DNA of 64,000 nucleotides, taken from positions 47,303 through 111,302 of the forward strand of contig JASAMV010002757.1 of assembly GCA_030248065.1 (NCBI GenBank). Reading direction: 5' to 3'. This document shows, piece by piece, positions 37,542 through 60,706 of this stretch (its first letter is position 1; every line of letters begins with the position of its first letter). Source of the stretch: Rhynchonema sp. JSB1_4 (taxonomy: Eukaryota > Nematoda > Chromadorea > Monhysterida > Xyalidae). A program made the translations under genes and the position numbers. Below the pieces are notes generated by a model. It saw nothing but the letters and a program-made list of their open reading frames with translations. It was not told the DNA's origin and searched no databases.

Positions 37542-38994
37542 ATATGCGGGATGGATGAAGAATTATCGCCAGCTTGTAGCCCCTCATTTTATTATGGAGA
37601 TTAAGGCGCTGAATAATATTCTTTATTTTTTCTAGTCTTGTGACAGAGTTGCGCGATCATGTGAGTAAATGTCTGGGTAGGGACTGATCACAGACGTCAA
37701 CTGATTTGTGCTCTTATTACATAGTTAAATAAAGCAGACAACGTGTTTGAAAAGTTTCTCGTAAAAGTATTGTCGGAGTAGACATACACACATGCTTGTA
37801 AATTTCTAAATTCACTGCCGTGTGCACTAAAATATGCCCTGTAGTTAATCTCCACGTCTAAACACGAACGCCAACCACGCGCAGCTCTGAAACATTGCGG
37901 ACAGCTGCTGGCTGGCAAGCTGTGTGTGTGTTTGCTGTTCGAATTTTCAGAAGTTGATTTTCGGGTTTAGACATGGGCATTAGCTAATGGGGCCTCACTG
38001 CTTTGCAGCGATTTTGGAAGTTTACTATGCTGTACATTGCGGTAAAACCTAGGCTGACCATCTCTGTTGTGCGTGTCACTTCAGTTAATTTTTTGTCCCA
38101 TATTTTTCGACAGCTAATGTTGACACACGTGGACTGAGGGATACCTGCATACTTAAAACGGCAGCTACTCTACGAAATTTCTATGCCACAGGAGCATCAT
38201 AGTACCCTAAAAGTTGTATATTCATTTAGGGCGGACTTTGGTTAGCACGGAAACCGGTTTCCGTTCGCCGGTACCACGACGACCTGTAGATTGACCAGGC
38301 CCATTGTCGGAACAGCCGAAATCCTCCGCCATAAGACATTTGTTCCGCACAGCCGTCTTTGTACATGGAGCAATTCAGACACCTGACTTGTTAAATCACA
38401 TTTATGGCCGGTTATTGTAAAAATTCGGATATTTGCCACTGCCCAAGACAGCACGATGGTCATTCACTATTCATCGTAATCAATGAAGGTAGTGCTTGGT
38501 CGAAATTCCCTGAAATCAGTTGTCAAGACTTACTGGATTGCGAATTCAGTTTAAATCACACAACCAACCTTGCTTGTGCGGCGTAGGGTGGGGACCAAAA
38601 TGATCAACACAAAGTGGAAGAGCAGATATGGTGGCCATACTGACTCCCTCCGCACAAAACTGGGAACTCCAACTTGCCAAAAGTGATGTGCTTGGTTACT
38701 GCTGCGTATCGCTGTTTGGACGAAAGAGAGAAAAAGTGATAACGAAAGTACATACATATACACCACCGTCCGGAGCTGTGCGCTCTGACCTATCGTCTTT
38801 TTTCTTTCGCTAAACAAATACTCAACAATTGATAGGCTGCGTTCAGTGCGCCTGCTCGTTCTTGCATCTTATTGGAATATAATGTCGTTGTTTTATGACG
38901 CACCACAACGTTAATCGTGCAGAAACGGAAGGTACAGAGTTCATGATATGCACAAAAAAGAACAAAAAAATGTCTGTTGGTGCTATCAATACCA

Positions 38995-39124
38995 GAGTCT
39001 TCCACTTGAAGCCCCGGGGGCTCTATGCGGAAATCGGTGGACGAGAAAAAATAAATCCAATTAGAGTCCCGGGGGCTTGAAGTGGAAAGTTTCAACTTAG
39101 TTGGGGCTCTAAGTGGAAAACTCC
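38995..39124. repeat. Foldback family G (TTTTCCACTTAAAGCCCC)
   Basis: TCTTCCACTTGAAGCCCCGG at the left and GGGGCTCTAAGTGGAAAAC at the right. Related copies are at 58909-59064 and 59503-59612. The interior has extra internal repeats of the same words. Confidence 0.7.
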
Positions 39125-39259
39125 GGTCCTTTCTTTAATTTTGGATACAAAACAAGCCATTCAGGCCCTCGTGATGCGCGTGGATCAGTTTAATTGCCAC
39201 CGTGCCATTTTGGCTACTGTGCCGGTACGATAGACACTCAGTGTCGAAATGCAATTTGG

Positions 39260-39485
39260 AGGTGGAGTTATACTCGTTCGTCGCGAGCACAACGAACACG
39301 ACGATCAAATTCTACATATTTTTGAGTCAATTGAGCACATGAAACACATCGAGTATCAAAGTGTTGATGCAGGGCACAGTAAAGAGTTGCACATAACTAA
39401 TGTTTCAATAACTGCACACGACTCGCTGCAAATGCAATACAAGTTTGTTCGTCGTGTTCGCGACGAACGAGTATAGCTTCACCTT
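39260..39485. repeat. Foldback with GTTATACT terminus, type B
   Basis: Left AGGTGGAGTTATACTCGTTC and right GAACGAGTATAGCTTCACCT, with inverted arms of about 40 bp. A 75-codon open frame across it is a by-product. The terminal word is shared with the elements at 43853 and 52620. Confidence 0.8.
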
Positions 39486-40079
39486 CATGCTATTCCAAAT
39501 TAACTACATTTTTTTTTCAAAGTACCGTGTATAGTCGCAGGTCTGAGAAACACGGCAGAGTTGTAAAGCGCTATTCGTGGCTCCACTTTAGTTCAAGATG
39601 AGACATATGCTTGGCTTGATTTAGGATTGAGATTCATTTTATGCCTATCTTTTTGGTACTTTTAGAAAATTTTTGGGATCATTTTGCAGAAAACCACTCG
39701 GGTACGGGGAAATTCCTGAATTTTTGGAGAAGCCCCTCCGTGGCATGGCAAATTTTTAATTTTTGGAGGCACTGCATGTGTTGGAAATTTCCTCGTTTTC
39801 GATTTCTCAACGACACCGTAGTTTGTGAAATTTGTGTATCTTGTGCTTGTGCATAAGACATTTTTCAGCCACAGGTCATGAACTGTTCAGATAAGCTCAA
39901 CTAGTACACAATCACACACGTAAAATCAGTTCTCACGAAATCGTCGCAATTTCATGAAATCATCATATGAACTGCACTCGATGGGTTACGCCGTGCAGCG
40001 CGGGTTTGATTAAAAAAATCTTGGATTTGGATTAAAGAAAGTGAAAAAATAATGAAAGAGTGGACCTACTTTTCAACAT

Positions 40080-40372
40080 TTTAAAATAAAAAAGTGGCCA
40101 ATTTTTTATATAAGAATTGGTTAAATTTTTTCTGAATCGTGAAACGGGTAAGTGACGGGGCATTGACATTGCGGTGCGCGATTGCACACAAAAGCATGCA
40201 ACCAATGGAATGTTTCAGACCCGCCGCAACGTGGGTGCTCTGCCAGATTATTTTCAGCTGAAAATGTTTTTTTTGAGAATCACAAATAGCACTGTGGTGA
40301 AGAGTGACTGAACGTGAAAATCAGGATTGATTTGATGAATTCTTACATGGTCATTGTGTGACCAATATCTGC
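40080..40372. mobile_element. Foldback family L, copy with one damaged end
   Basis: Contains the same interior as the copy at 27348-27612 (GTGACGGGGCATTGAC, CAGCTGAAAATGTTTT) and ends GTCATTGTGTGACCAATA. The left terminus is merged into AT-rich sequence. Confidence 0.75.
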
Positions 40373-40882
40373 ATGTTATCGTACCCGCCATCCATACCTA
40401 CCAAAAACTGCCCGGAACTGCAGTTTCGCCGAAAACTTTCTGAAGCACCTGGTACGATGTCCCCGTAAGCCATCGCTGTTTTACATTAAAAAATCAAGGA
40501 AAATTAAGTCATATATCTCTTTAAATATGCATTCTTTATTATTCTGCATTCAGTAGAGACCATAGAAATGAGACGAATAAACATCCACAATACCCAAATC
40601 ACTATCGCCGAAAATTATCATGGTTCTGTGCCAAAACATTCATTTCAAATATTCACCGTAAGCATCACTAATCAAATACTATAATTGGCTTACTTAATAT
40701 TCTTTTTTCATTGCATTTATGTTGAGCGATCTTGCCGCTTAATTAAATAAGAAAGCAATACGTACCTCTGTGTAGCAGCAAGAGCTCCTCTGTCCTCAAA
40801 TTAATATTCCTACTTTACAAATTCAAAGCTCAAATATCACATTTTACAATAATTTTGATCCTAATGTTGTGTCACTTTTCCT

Positions 40883-48436
<7,554 letters not shown>

Positions 48437-49446
48437 AATGCCGTTTTCTATCTTGTTTTCTTTATATCCTCTTTTCTTTCTTTTCTTTTCTTTCTTATCC
48501 TTCTGCTCTTCTTTTTTCCTTGTTTTCTTTTTTTTCTCTTCGTTTCCTTTTGCTCCTCTTCTTTTTTCCTTCTTTTCTTTCCTTTCTTGTTCCTCTGCTC
48601 TTCTTCCTTCTTACCCTTCTTTCTTGACTTCCAGCCAAATAAATCTGCTGTGCAAAAGTACTGTTCAGTGCAAAATCGTGAATGAAATGCCTTGCATACA
48701 AAATGAACTGGCAAACCTCATTCCCACGTGTCTCGTGCCACGCTGCTTGACGTGGTACACTCCTAATGCCACAAAGATATTATTTGAGCCACGCTTCCTG
48801 ACACGTACAGTATGTGCACGCGGTGCGTTACCGTAACCCGACTTGTAACGTGGAAATTGCCAGCCACCTCATCAATGAATGTAGGTCGTAGCTGGCAGCT
48901 CAACAGATTTTTTTAACAATTTTGGAGTTTTCCTGAAACCTGACAGTGGGTGTGAATGGAAACTGGTCCAGTCACTTTTTGCGTGATTATCAGTCAAATG
49001 CTGTGTTTTGAAGACAGTTAGCTTACAGCCGTTCCGTTTTTCAATGCATTTGCAAGATACTAGAGGTTTTGAAAGGATTTCCACAATCTCAAAGTCCGGG
49101 TGAAGGCTTCCATCAGGGAACTATCGTTTTTGCCTAACCAGCATGTGTGTACACATCATATGCCTATGTAGTTGTCTGGAAATAGTAACCCGAGAAGCAA
49201 TTTGTGTTCACCAGCACGTTATGTTTACAATTATATTTGCATATCATTATCAATACTGTGCGTTCCAAGACACTCACTGCCAGTTACCATGTTTCTCAGT
49301 TAAATTCCGTTCTCAATTCTAAGGTAAAAATCCGAACAGCAAGAACAACGGCTGGTAACGCACCACATATCCAAAAGCGCAAAGTCGGTTCCCATACGAT
49401 AACAGCAATTTGACGAAAAACCGCACTGGTTATCCTATCCAGCCAG
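48437..49446. other. Divergent intergenic region between the lectin and channel genes
   Basis: A pyrimidine-rich (CTTTT)n-like tract covers about 48440-48640, immediately upstream of the lectin start codon on the minus strand. The rest is unremarkable. The 5' exon(s) of the channel gene, including a signal peptide, may lie here but I could not identify them. No clear TATA box. Confidence 0.5.
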
Positions 49447-53281
<3,835 letters not shown>

Positions 53282-53864
53282 CTGACCTCAATCTATACTA
53301 CTAAAACAGGAAGGCGTATGTATGTATAGTGTTTCCTTTTTATGCAAGTCAAAGGAAACAAGCTACCCCACGTTATAATTCAACTCCAGTTTGGGGTCGA
53401 GATTTCAGAAACCAATGAAAGAGATTAAGAATGTGTCCTTGTTAATCCAAGCACGACACTCAGCAGCAAACATAGTGAAATGTTTCACTGACATGCTGGC
53501 AGCGCACACGCACAAAGCTCACAGCGAGCGTGCGAAACATTGTTGTTGTTAGATTCCCCAGGCAAACTTTGACACGTTTTTGCCAGCTGCGTGATTGAAT
53601 CGAAATTGTAATCTCGACCTCAACTAGAAGTTCAGTTATAACACGGGCCCGCGTGTTTCCTTGGACCAAGAAAAACAGGAAACACTATATGTCTGTGTGT
53701 GTGTCTGTGGCCCCCTCCCTCGGAAGGGCGGACGGGTCAATTTTCACGGGTAGCTTTAGGTATGCTAACGGGTCTTCGGGGGGGGGGGGGGGCACGGCAC
53801 GGGCGCGGCGCTGTAGCCGGGCCGTAGGCACGGGTCCCGTCTAGTTGTTTACTATTATGTGTGA

Positions 53865-54047
53865 AGGCAAACTACGCCAACACGAGTCCGATTTCGGAAG
53901 AGTGTGCCTACAAAACGAATAGAAAGAGAAAATCCTCGTGCACCACGTTGTATTCTACACAGCGTGTAACATTTCGCAAATCACCAACCACGTATGACTG
54001 TTTGACTAATCTGCCACCCGCGAAATCGGGCTCGCGTTGGCGTAGTG
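53865..54047. repeat. Foldback family K, copy 5
   Basis: AACTACGCCAACACGAGTCC through GGGCTCGCGTTGGCGTAG. It lies downstream of the channel gene. Confidence 0.85.
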
Positions 54048-54607
54048 TTACTACGCATATGCGCGAACAGTAACTCTGCTCGAACACAATGTTTTCTCAG
54101 GGCGCATGTTCTACAAGCCTATTGTTCGCGCATGCCCCAGACCCGCAAGGAGTGATTCGATGTAATATTCACTCTAATTTTCACACAATGTGCAGCTTAC
54201 TTGCATTGGTCGTGTACCTAGACGAATAATTTCACCCAAAATTCCTATCCCGGATATCAGAAAGCCATACCATCACACCCGCATCACCTGGGGAAGGGTA
54301 CGGGTGTGTACCTGACTATGGTTGGAACTTATCGACCACATTGGATAGCATGGTTTTCGTATCATCTGTGCTTTATATGCACTTATAACACATTATGTAA
54401 CAAAAATACCCCTATTTTGCACTTGAGCGCTCATTTCTTATCGTGTTGGGCAGATTTTGGCTGGAATAAAAAAACTTTGTTAAGAAAAATTGTTTTATAT
54501 TAACCACTGGCTGGAAGTCACGTGATCGTTCCAGCTAACACAGTCATAATGCGCTTTGAGGATCAGGCAACGCGTTTGAAAAGTTTCTCCCAAGAGTATT
54601 GTCGGAG

Positions 54608-54840
54608 CATAGGGTGGCATTTTCGAAACGGTGTAAAGCTCAGTTGGGTGTAAAGATCGGTGTAAGCTCGGTCGAAAGCTCGGTCGGTGTCAGCTTGGTG
54701 TAAACATGAAACATTCCACGTTAACAGCAGGCAATGTTTCATGTTTACACCGAGCTGACACCGACCGAGCTTTCGATTCAGCTTACACCGACCTTTACAC
54801 CCAACTCACCTTTACACCGTTTCGAAAATATCACCCATAC
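54608..54840. repeat. Foldback built from GGTGTAAAGC words
   Basis: GGGTGGCATTTTCGAAACGG at the left and CCGTTTCGAAAATATCACCC at the right. The arms contain repeated GGTGTAA and CGGTCGG words, meeting around CATGAAACATTCC/GCAATGTTTCATG. Confidence 0.85.
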
Positions 54841-55046
54841 ACTTTTTAACTTAACTTTTTAAGCTTAACTTTTTATCACAAAACTGTTTGCACACGACCG
54901 TGGGACGAACACGGCAACGTATTACGTATAATTTGACAGTTGCAATTGCAACTAGTTCAATGTTTGTAATAAACACTTCAGTTGCACCACTTGTTTTCGT
55001 TTATTGGTCGAAATTATAGCGTGCCGACTCCGGCGGAAAATACATA

Positions 55047-55227
55047 AGGACAAACTACGCCAACACGAGCTCGATTTCGGAGGTGGTGTGCTTACAAAAC
55101 GAATAGAAAGAGAAAATCCTCATCTATTCCACAACGTGTACCGTAACATTTCCCAAAGCCACGTATGAATCTTTCGCTAATCGGCCACCTGCGAAATCGG
55201 GCTCGTGTTGGCGTAGTTTGCCTTTCA
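55047..55227. repeat. Foldback family K, copy 6
   Basis: AACTACGCCAACACGAGCTC through GGCTCGTGTTGGCGTAGTTT. The internal block is shortened relative to copies 1 and 4. Confidence 0.85.
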
Positions 55228-56562
55228 CATTCAAAACAAAGACCGCATTGTGTTTTTTGACCATATTTGTTTGCGTTCCCCTGACCGTGGTCTACAGTAT
55301 CCCGTATAATTTTGATGGTTCGATTCAGCACATGGACACAAACGTCGGCTACACCAGCTATACGAACTCTCATGAGACGACTATTTTTTGAAGTTGACTT
55401 GTACAGATCCAATAATGTTCCGGTTCCGCGTATTTCGCAATGAAAGAAAGAGAAATGCATGTATTTTTTTAAAAAAAACACCCTCTCCACCTCGGTGCGT
55501 AAGTTCCCTTTTGATTCCCAAAAACATTTGTGTGTTGAACAACGTTGCTGTTCGCGTAAGCACGCAACAAATTGAGGTCAGCCAGCTGGAACTTGTCATC
55601 ATGCCTCTCGGCCCAATCTCTTTCTTTTGTTTGCGAAAACACGTGTGACCGGAGCATTTTTGAATCTGGCCAAGCAAGCTTTAAAAAGAGTCGTCTCATG
55701 AGCTCGTGGTTGGACTATTCGTATAATCTCAAATGGTCACATGGTACACCGATCTAAGGCACAAGTCAGCGGACACAGGTGTTTGACCAGTCTTCGCAAC
55801 CTGCCATCGCAGTGACCCAGCCTCAGGTAATTGCAACATTTGACTTTGTTTCGGTCGTGACGAACTGAAAAAAAGAAAAAGATCAATTTAGGCGCTTTTG
55901 AATGATAATTGTGACAATGGAGGCGCTTTTGTTTTCCTTGGGTTGACACTGTGTGGAATGACTCACAGTCACAAAGCAAGTTTATATGTAATATACATAT
56001 TGGTCGCACAATGATCATACAGGAATTCATCGAATCAATCCTGATTTGTTCTATTGGTGCCGATAAATGCTGTGAATCGTCATGAATTGAATGACAGTGA
56101 ATAGTGATGGTATCATTGTAGGTGGCGATAAATATGCTTTATGTTGAAATAGCCCTCAACCCAATCAAATAATCCACTTTATTCACGGTTACGCGGTCAC
56201 CAACAAAGGGATCAGCTGAACCAATTAGAACACAAATAAAGCAAGGTTGAAATTATTGATGTGAAATTGCTCGCACAGAGACGCATTCTGCAACGGAAGT
56301 CGCTAGATCTGAATCTTTATGTATTTGAAAGCTTGTTGCATGAAAAAACGTTGACGTGACGATAAGTCAAGATTTCGTGACTACAGATAATGCATCATTG
56401 TGCGATCAAGGGCTGTCAATATCACTATTTTCAGTGTCTTCTTCGACATTCTTGTGACACAAATGAACCATCTGAAAATAGTCCGAAGGACACCAGACAA
56501 TACTAAATGTTGGAGCATCAATACTAAAGGCTTTGGCTTTCGAAACCCATCACGGCCGGCGA

Positions 56563-56854
56563 ACGGGCAATTGAGCAAAGCACATTTGAGCAAGACCACT
56601 TTGAGCAAGTGAAAAAGAGCAGAGTCCAAAAGAGCAGAACCTAAAAACGAAAAGGCCTAAGCCTAAGCCTAAGCCCAAACACAAAACTAATCTTAAGTGT
56701 AAACCTAAGCCTAAGCCTGAGCCTGATGACAAAATCAGCCTAAGCCTAAGCCATTAGAACAAAATAAGTGCTCTGCTCTTTTGGTCATGCTCTTTTTCAC
56801 TTTGCTCAAAGTGGTCTTGTTCAAATGTGCTTTGCTCAATTGCCCGGCCACCTC
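56563..56854. mobile_element. Foldback family J carrying TTAGGC arrays, copy 2 (best preserved)
   Basis: GGGCAATTGAGCAAAGCACA at the left mirrors TGTGCTTTGCTCAATTGCCC at the right, with inverted arms of about 85 bp. The centre holds GGCCTAAGCCTAAGCCTAAG and several further CCTAAG units, i.e. (TTAGGC)n read on the other strand. It ends about 75 bp downstream of ShKT gene B. Confidence 0.88.
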
Positions 56855-56928
56855 ACGGCCTAGCCTAAGCCAACCATGTGCCTTACCATCCGCAGCTCAC
56901 AGCTCAAGCCTAAACCAGCGTGTCTTAT

Positions 56929-58456
56929 CTATTTGCCCCACCATTGTAGGCCACTGCATCGACCATTGGCCAGACAACATCCGCACGACAGACCGCAGTT
57001 GGCACGGTACCAGTGCCACCGACACAGACCTGGCACGATGACATCACAGATTTGATCATTGACCTTGAACGGTTTGTTAGTGCTGTGGCTGGGGGTGGGG
57101 CCGGGGGGGGGCAGGCCTCTCAGTGGTGTTGATCGCACAATGATTATATAAGAATTCATCAAATAAATTCCTGATTTTCAAGTTCAGTCACTCTTAACCA
57201 CTGTACTATTTGCGATTCTCACAAAACATTTTCACCTGCAAATAATCTAGCAGAGCACCGACGTTGCTGCGGGTCTGAAACATCTTACTTGACTGCATTC
57301 TTTGTGTGTGATCGCGCAACACAACATCATCGCCCCGTCACCTTTCTGCTTTACGATTCAGGAAAAAAATTGACCAATTCTTATAAAGTCATTGTGCGAC
57401 CAATACCCAACCCGCCCCGTCGCCTGGGTGTGTCATGTGAATTGCCCGATGCAATGTGTGTTTGGTTGCCCGTCTCGACCCTGCTTTCACTCAACAGTAA
57501 CGGTGCACCAGGTCATCGTCAGGGTCATCCAGGTCACGTTACCCCAAGCACGGGGCGCTCGCCTGAGTCTGCGTGACTCGGACACTCCCAATCTGTCCCG
57601 TTGAACCGATGAGCCGAGCCTTGTTGACTGCCGCCTGAACCCCAACCTTTCTGGTCAGCCTACAGTATAACTTTGAGCATTTAAGAAGTATGAGAAGAAG
57701 TGAAGTGTCAAACGAATCCAAACTCAAAAGAATCCAAACATGGTGTGGCCTAAATGGTCGACACTGATTCAAAATAAAGTCTAATTTCAGCCGAAAATCT
57801 AAACTCATTGTGTTGTCCTGAGCCTAAAACTTGCCCTATGGGTGATATTTACGAAAGGGGGGATTGGAGAGTGGGATGCAGAGTTGGGCGGAAAGTTGTG
57901 TGGAAAGCTCCGTGGAATGGAGACGGTAGCGATGAAACATTGCACACGTTGTGGCGTGACGTGTGTGTTTGTGGGGGCAAACTGTATTCGTGCGGTGAAC
58001 AACAACGCACGCGCGCCAGTGTTGTGCAAACCCAGTTTGGTTGGGAGGTGTGGCGTTTCCAATGTTTTTGCGTGGCAAAACGGGACGCTAGCGTTCCACC
58101 CAACTTTCCACTGAACTTTCCACTCTAGTTTTTCCACTGTAAATTCCACCCAACCTTCCACTGAACTTTCCAATCAAGTTTTTCCACTGTAAATTCCACC
58201 CAACTTTCCACTGAACTTTCCACTCAACTGTCTCCACTCCACCGTTTCGTGAATATATCAGCTTATGTGTTTGTGGTGCTGAGCCTAAACCTAACTCCTG
58301 ATAACTTTAGATATATCCATCCCGTTTACCTTGTGTGGCCCAAGTCGGGCACTGGTTCAGGTATGATCCATGATTCCAGCATCCGTACGCATCCACACCG
58401 GCCAAACTGGCCAAAATTACCAGCATCGCAACAATCACAACATGTTGTTTGGCCAT
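56929..58456 (-). CDS. Secreted ShKT-type cysteine-rich peptide, gene B (two exons)
   Basis: Exon 1 is 58456-58330 and exon 2 is 57029-56929, both on the minus strand, joined in phase 1 into 75 residues. The signal peptide is about residues 1-23 (VVIVAMLVILASLAGVDA). The mature part keeps the ShKT pattern: C, nine residues, CPTWATQG, C, then YRANCGLSCGCC. A further Cys in NGRC makes eight, two more than the usual six, so a fourth disulfide is likely. ShKT domains occur in nematode secreted proteins and in cnidarian channel-blocking peptides; the role here is unknown and toxicity cannot be inferred. The 1.3-kb intron contains a family L foldback and a 50-bp tandem repeat. Confidence 0.85.
57131..57409. 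mobile_element. Foldback family L, complete inverted copy
   Basis: ATCGCACAATGATTATATAA at the left and TTATAAAGTCATTGTGCGAC at the right, with the family interior (CACAAAACATTTTCACC, CCCCGTCACCTTTC). It is inside the ShKT gene B intron. Confidence 0.85.
58094..58243. repeat. Tandem repeat, three units of 50 bp
   Basis: Each unit starts TTCCACCCAACYTTCCACTG; the first two end TTTTTCCACTGTAAA. A diverged relative lies at 45120-45165. It is inside the ShKT gene B intron. Confidence 0.85.
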
Positions 58457-58908
58457 TTCTTTTGTAACTGACGGAGCTTTGTTTTCGTTATAGGTTTTGT
58501 AACTGACACGGTGTTTGTTACATGAAAAGTACCGAATAAGCAAAGACGAAACCAGCCTGCTTCGAAAAAAAGCTAAAAAAAAAGAGCTGGCCCTCTTTGA
58601 AAACATTCGCGTGAATAGAAGGAATAGTAGCAACATTGTGATGGAAATAAAGATCCGAACTTGGATTATATTTTTTGGAATGGACTAAAAGAATAAGAAT
58701 ATGGCTTCATTGTTTCCATTGGAGCTTGAGCAAAGTCTGCTGATTTTTTAAACTAAATTTATGAACACAGGTAACTGTTATCCGTTGCGTTTTGGCATGT
58801 TCATACAACCCTTTCTTTTTGTGGTCAGCAGTAATTTCCATTTCTATACATTAGTTGACGCACCTTCGCACCGAACCTGTGCAATTGGGGAACCACAAAA
58901 CGATTACC

Positions 58909-59064
58909 GGAGTTTTCCACTTAAAGCCCCGGAGGCTCTACGCGGTAATTGGTGGAAAAAGGGTCTTCCGACCAAAAAAAATGAAAATTTGAATTACAGC
59001 TCCCGGGCGCTTTAAGTGGAAACGTTCCCACTTACAGCCCTCGGGGGCCTTAAGCGGAAAACTC
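58909..59064. repeat. Foldback family G, copy 2
   Basis: GGAGTTTTCCACTTAAAGCC at the left and GGCCTTAAGCGGAAAACTC at the right, with internal repeats TTTAAGTGGAAACG. Confidence 0.75.
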
Positions 59065-59502
59065 TGTGTTTCAGCATTGTTATGGTAAATTTCCAAATTC
59101 GCTGCCGCACAGTAAAATACGCCCCATAGTTAATGTCAAGTTATAAACCGGAACGCTAACCATGCGCGGTGCTGAAACATTGCGCGCAGCTGCCTGGCTG
59201 GCTGGCAGGCTGCGTGTGTCTTGGCTGTCCGAATGTTTCACAAGTTGATTTTCGGATTTAAGAACCTGACATTAACTATGGGGTGTACTTTACTGTGCGG
59301 CAGCGAATTTGGAAATTTACCATAGTATAATAGTATGGACACTTTGGGGCAGCGTTTTGACAATCTGATATCATGAACCTGATTATAAGTGTGACACATC
59401 CAAACGTGGTAAAAGTAAAAAAACAAAGAAAAGTTGGTCTTTGACACACGAAAGTGAGCTGTTTGTTTTGCAAATTTTCTATTGGATGAAAAATCGATTC
59501 TC

Positions 59503-59612
59503 CGGAAAAAATAAAACTAATTAGAGCCTCCGGGGCTATAAGTGGAAATTTGTCCTCTTAGAGCCCCCGAGAGCTCTACTCGGTGGTAGGGGGCATTAAG
59601 TGGAAAACCGGA
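59503..59612. repeat. Foldback family G, copy 3 (partial)
   Basis: AATTAGAGCCTCCGGGGC, CTATAAGTGGAAATT and GGGGGCATTAAGTGGAAAAC are family words; the left terminus is lost. Confidence 0.65.
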
Positions 59613-59999
59613 TAAGGTTGAAACAAAAAAATGCTGGTTTTGGCATACATTGCGAGCTTTGCCAATTAAACCATTTGCTATGATGCTTCACTCATTGTTT
59701 ATGATCAGAACAATCATGTATGTGGAACAGCACTTGCAAGGTTGAAATAGTACAATAAACTTAATCTGGAGTCTTGCACATTCAAGATGCCGCGTAAACA
59801 AATCATCATCATACATAATGCTGTATATCCCTTATAGCTTCAATATTTCAATTGTTATTGGTCAACCATGCTTCTGATATCAACCAGCTGCTGAAAGCAA
59901 GAACTACTGTATGTATTTATACGGAGTGCAAGTATGTATTGCATATATTAATACATCGTTATGACAGGATATTGATTTGTATTATCCCAAGCCCAAGTC

Positions 60000-60362
60000 T
60001 TAGGGCGGACTTAGGTTGAACACGGAAACCGGAACACGGAAATATTTCCGTGTTCCGTGTTCCGTGAATATTTTTGAGAATCACGGAACACGGAAATGCG
60101 TCAGGCACGCAAACGGTGCTTTTGCGGTGGTGATGACAAAAGCCAGCGTGCTGACGTCAAAAGCCCGAGTGTTGACGCAAACAGCAACTACTGACACAGA
60201 AATGTTTCCGTGTTCCGTGAATATACAAAAATCACGGAACACGGAAACCGGAAATATTTCCGTGACACGGAAATATTTCCGTGCACGGAAATCCATGAAA
60301 CTGGCTTGTATGTAAATTATTTCCGTGTTCCGGTTTCCGTGTTCAACCTAAGTCCGCCCTTA
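60000..60362. repeat. Foldback made of TTCCGTG words
   Basis: TTAGGGCGGACTTAGGTTGA at the left mirrors TCAACCTAAGTCCGCCCTTA at the right. The arms and interior are dominated by ATTTCCGTGTTCCGTG words in both orientations. A single end of the same family is at about 38226. Confidence 0.88.
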
Positions 60363-60650
60363 AGGCTGTGAGCAGATAGACGCGGAATGGTAAATTTCTG
60401 CATTCCGCATTCCGCGTTTATCTGCTCACCTTTGCGGAATGGTGCGTGCTTGGGTGATGATGACAACTTCCAGCGTGCTGACCTCAAAATGTTGCGTGTT
60501 AACGCAAGCAGCAACTGAGATGTTTGACCAAAAGCATAAACTGACTTGCAGAAATTCAAAATTCCGCAAAGGTGAGCAGATAAACGGATTCGCGGAATGC
60601 GGAATGCAGAAATTTGCCATTCCGCTTTCATCTAATCGCAGCCTTACTGA
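60361..60650. repeat. Foldback made of GCGGAATG words
   Basis: TAAGGCTGTGAGCAGATAGA at the left and TCATCTAATCGCAGCCTTA at the right. The arms contain GCATTCCGCATTCCGCG and its complement. It directly adjoins the TTCCGTG foldback, sharing the TAA. Confidence 0.85.
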
Positions 60651-60706
60651 GGCTCCCGGAAAACACGTGATAGTGTTGCAGCCAAAAGGACGTTTTTCAC
60701 GGCGGA

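Larger units (their letters stand above)
31697..40882. other. Intergenic region between the KASH and lectin genes
   Basis: The genes converge here (plus then minus). No supported coding exon. It includes the 3' flank of the KASH gene, a mariner-like MITE, a degenerate direct duplication (34430-34800 against 35195-35755), a 1.67-kb palindrome, and several foldback ends listed separately. The remainder is AT-rich and unremarkable. Confidence 0.6.
53282..56928. other. Intergenic region between the channel gene and ShKT gene B
   Basis: No supported exon. It contains a run of 14 G near 53778, two family K foldbacks, the GGTGTAAAGC foldback (54608-54840), a solo family L end (about 56003-56050) and a family J element (56563-56854). 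Confidence 0.55.

Noticed and set aside
39249..39476. 75-codon frame reading through a foldback
   Set aside because: It coincides with the inverted arms of a repeat element and has no other support.
58094..58243. CRISPR-like array
   Set aside because: It has three contiguous 50-bp units without spacers, in a eukaryotic intron.
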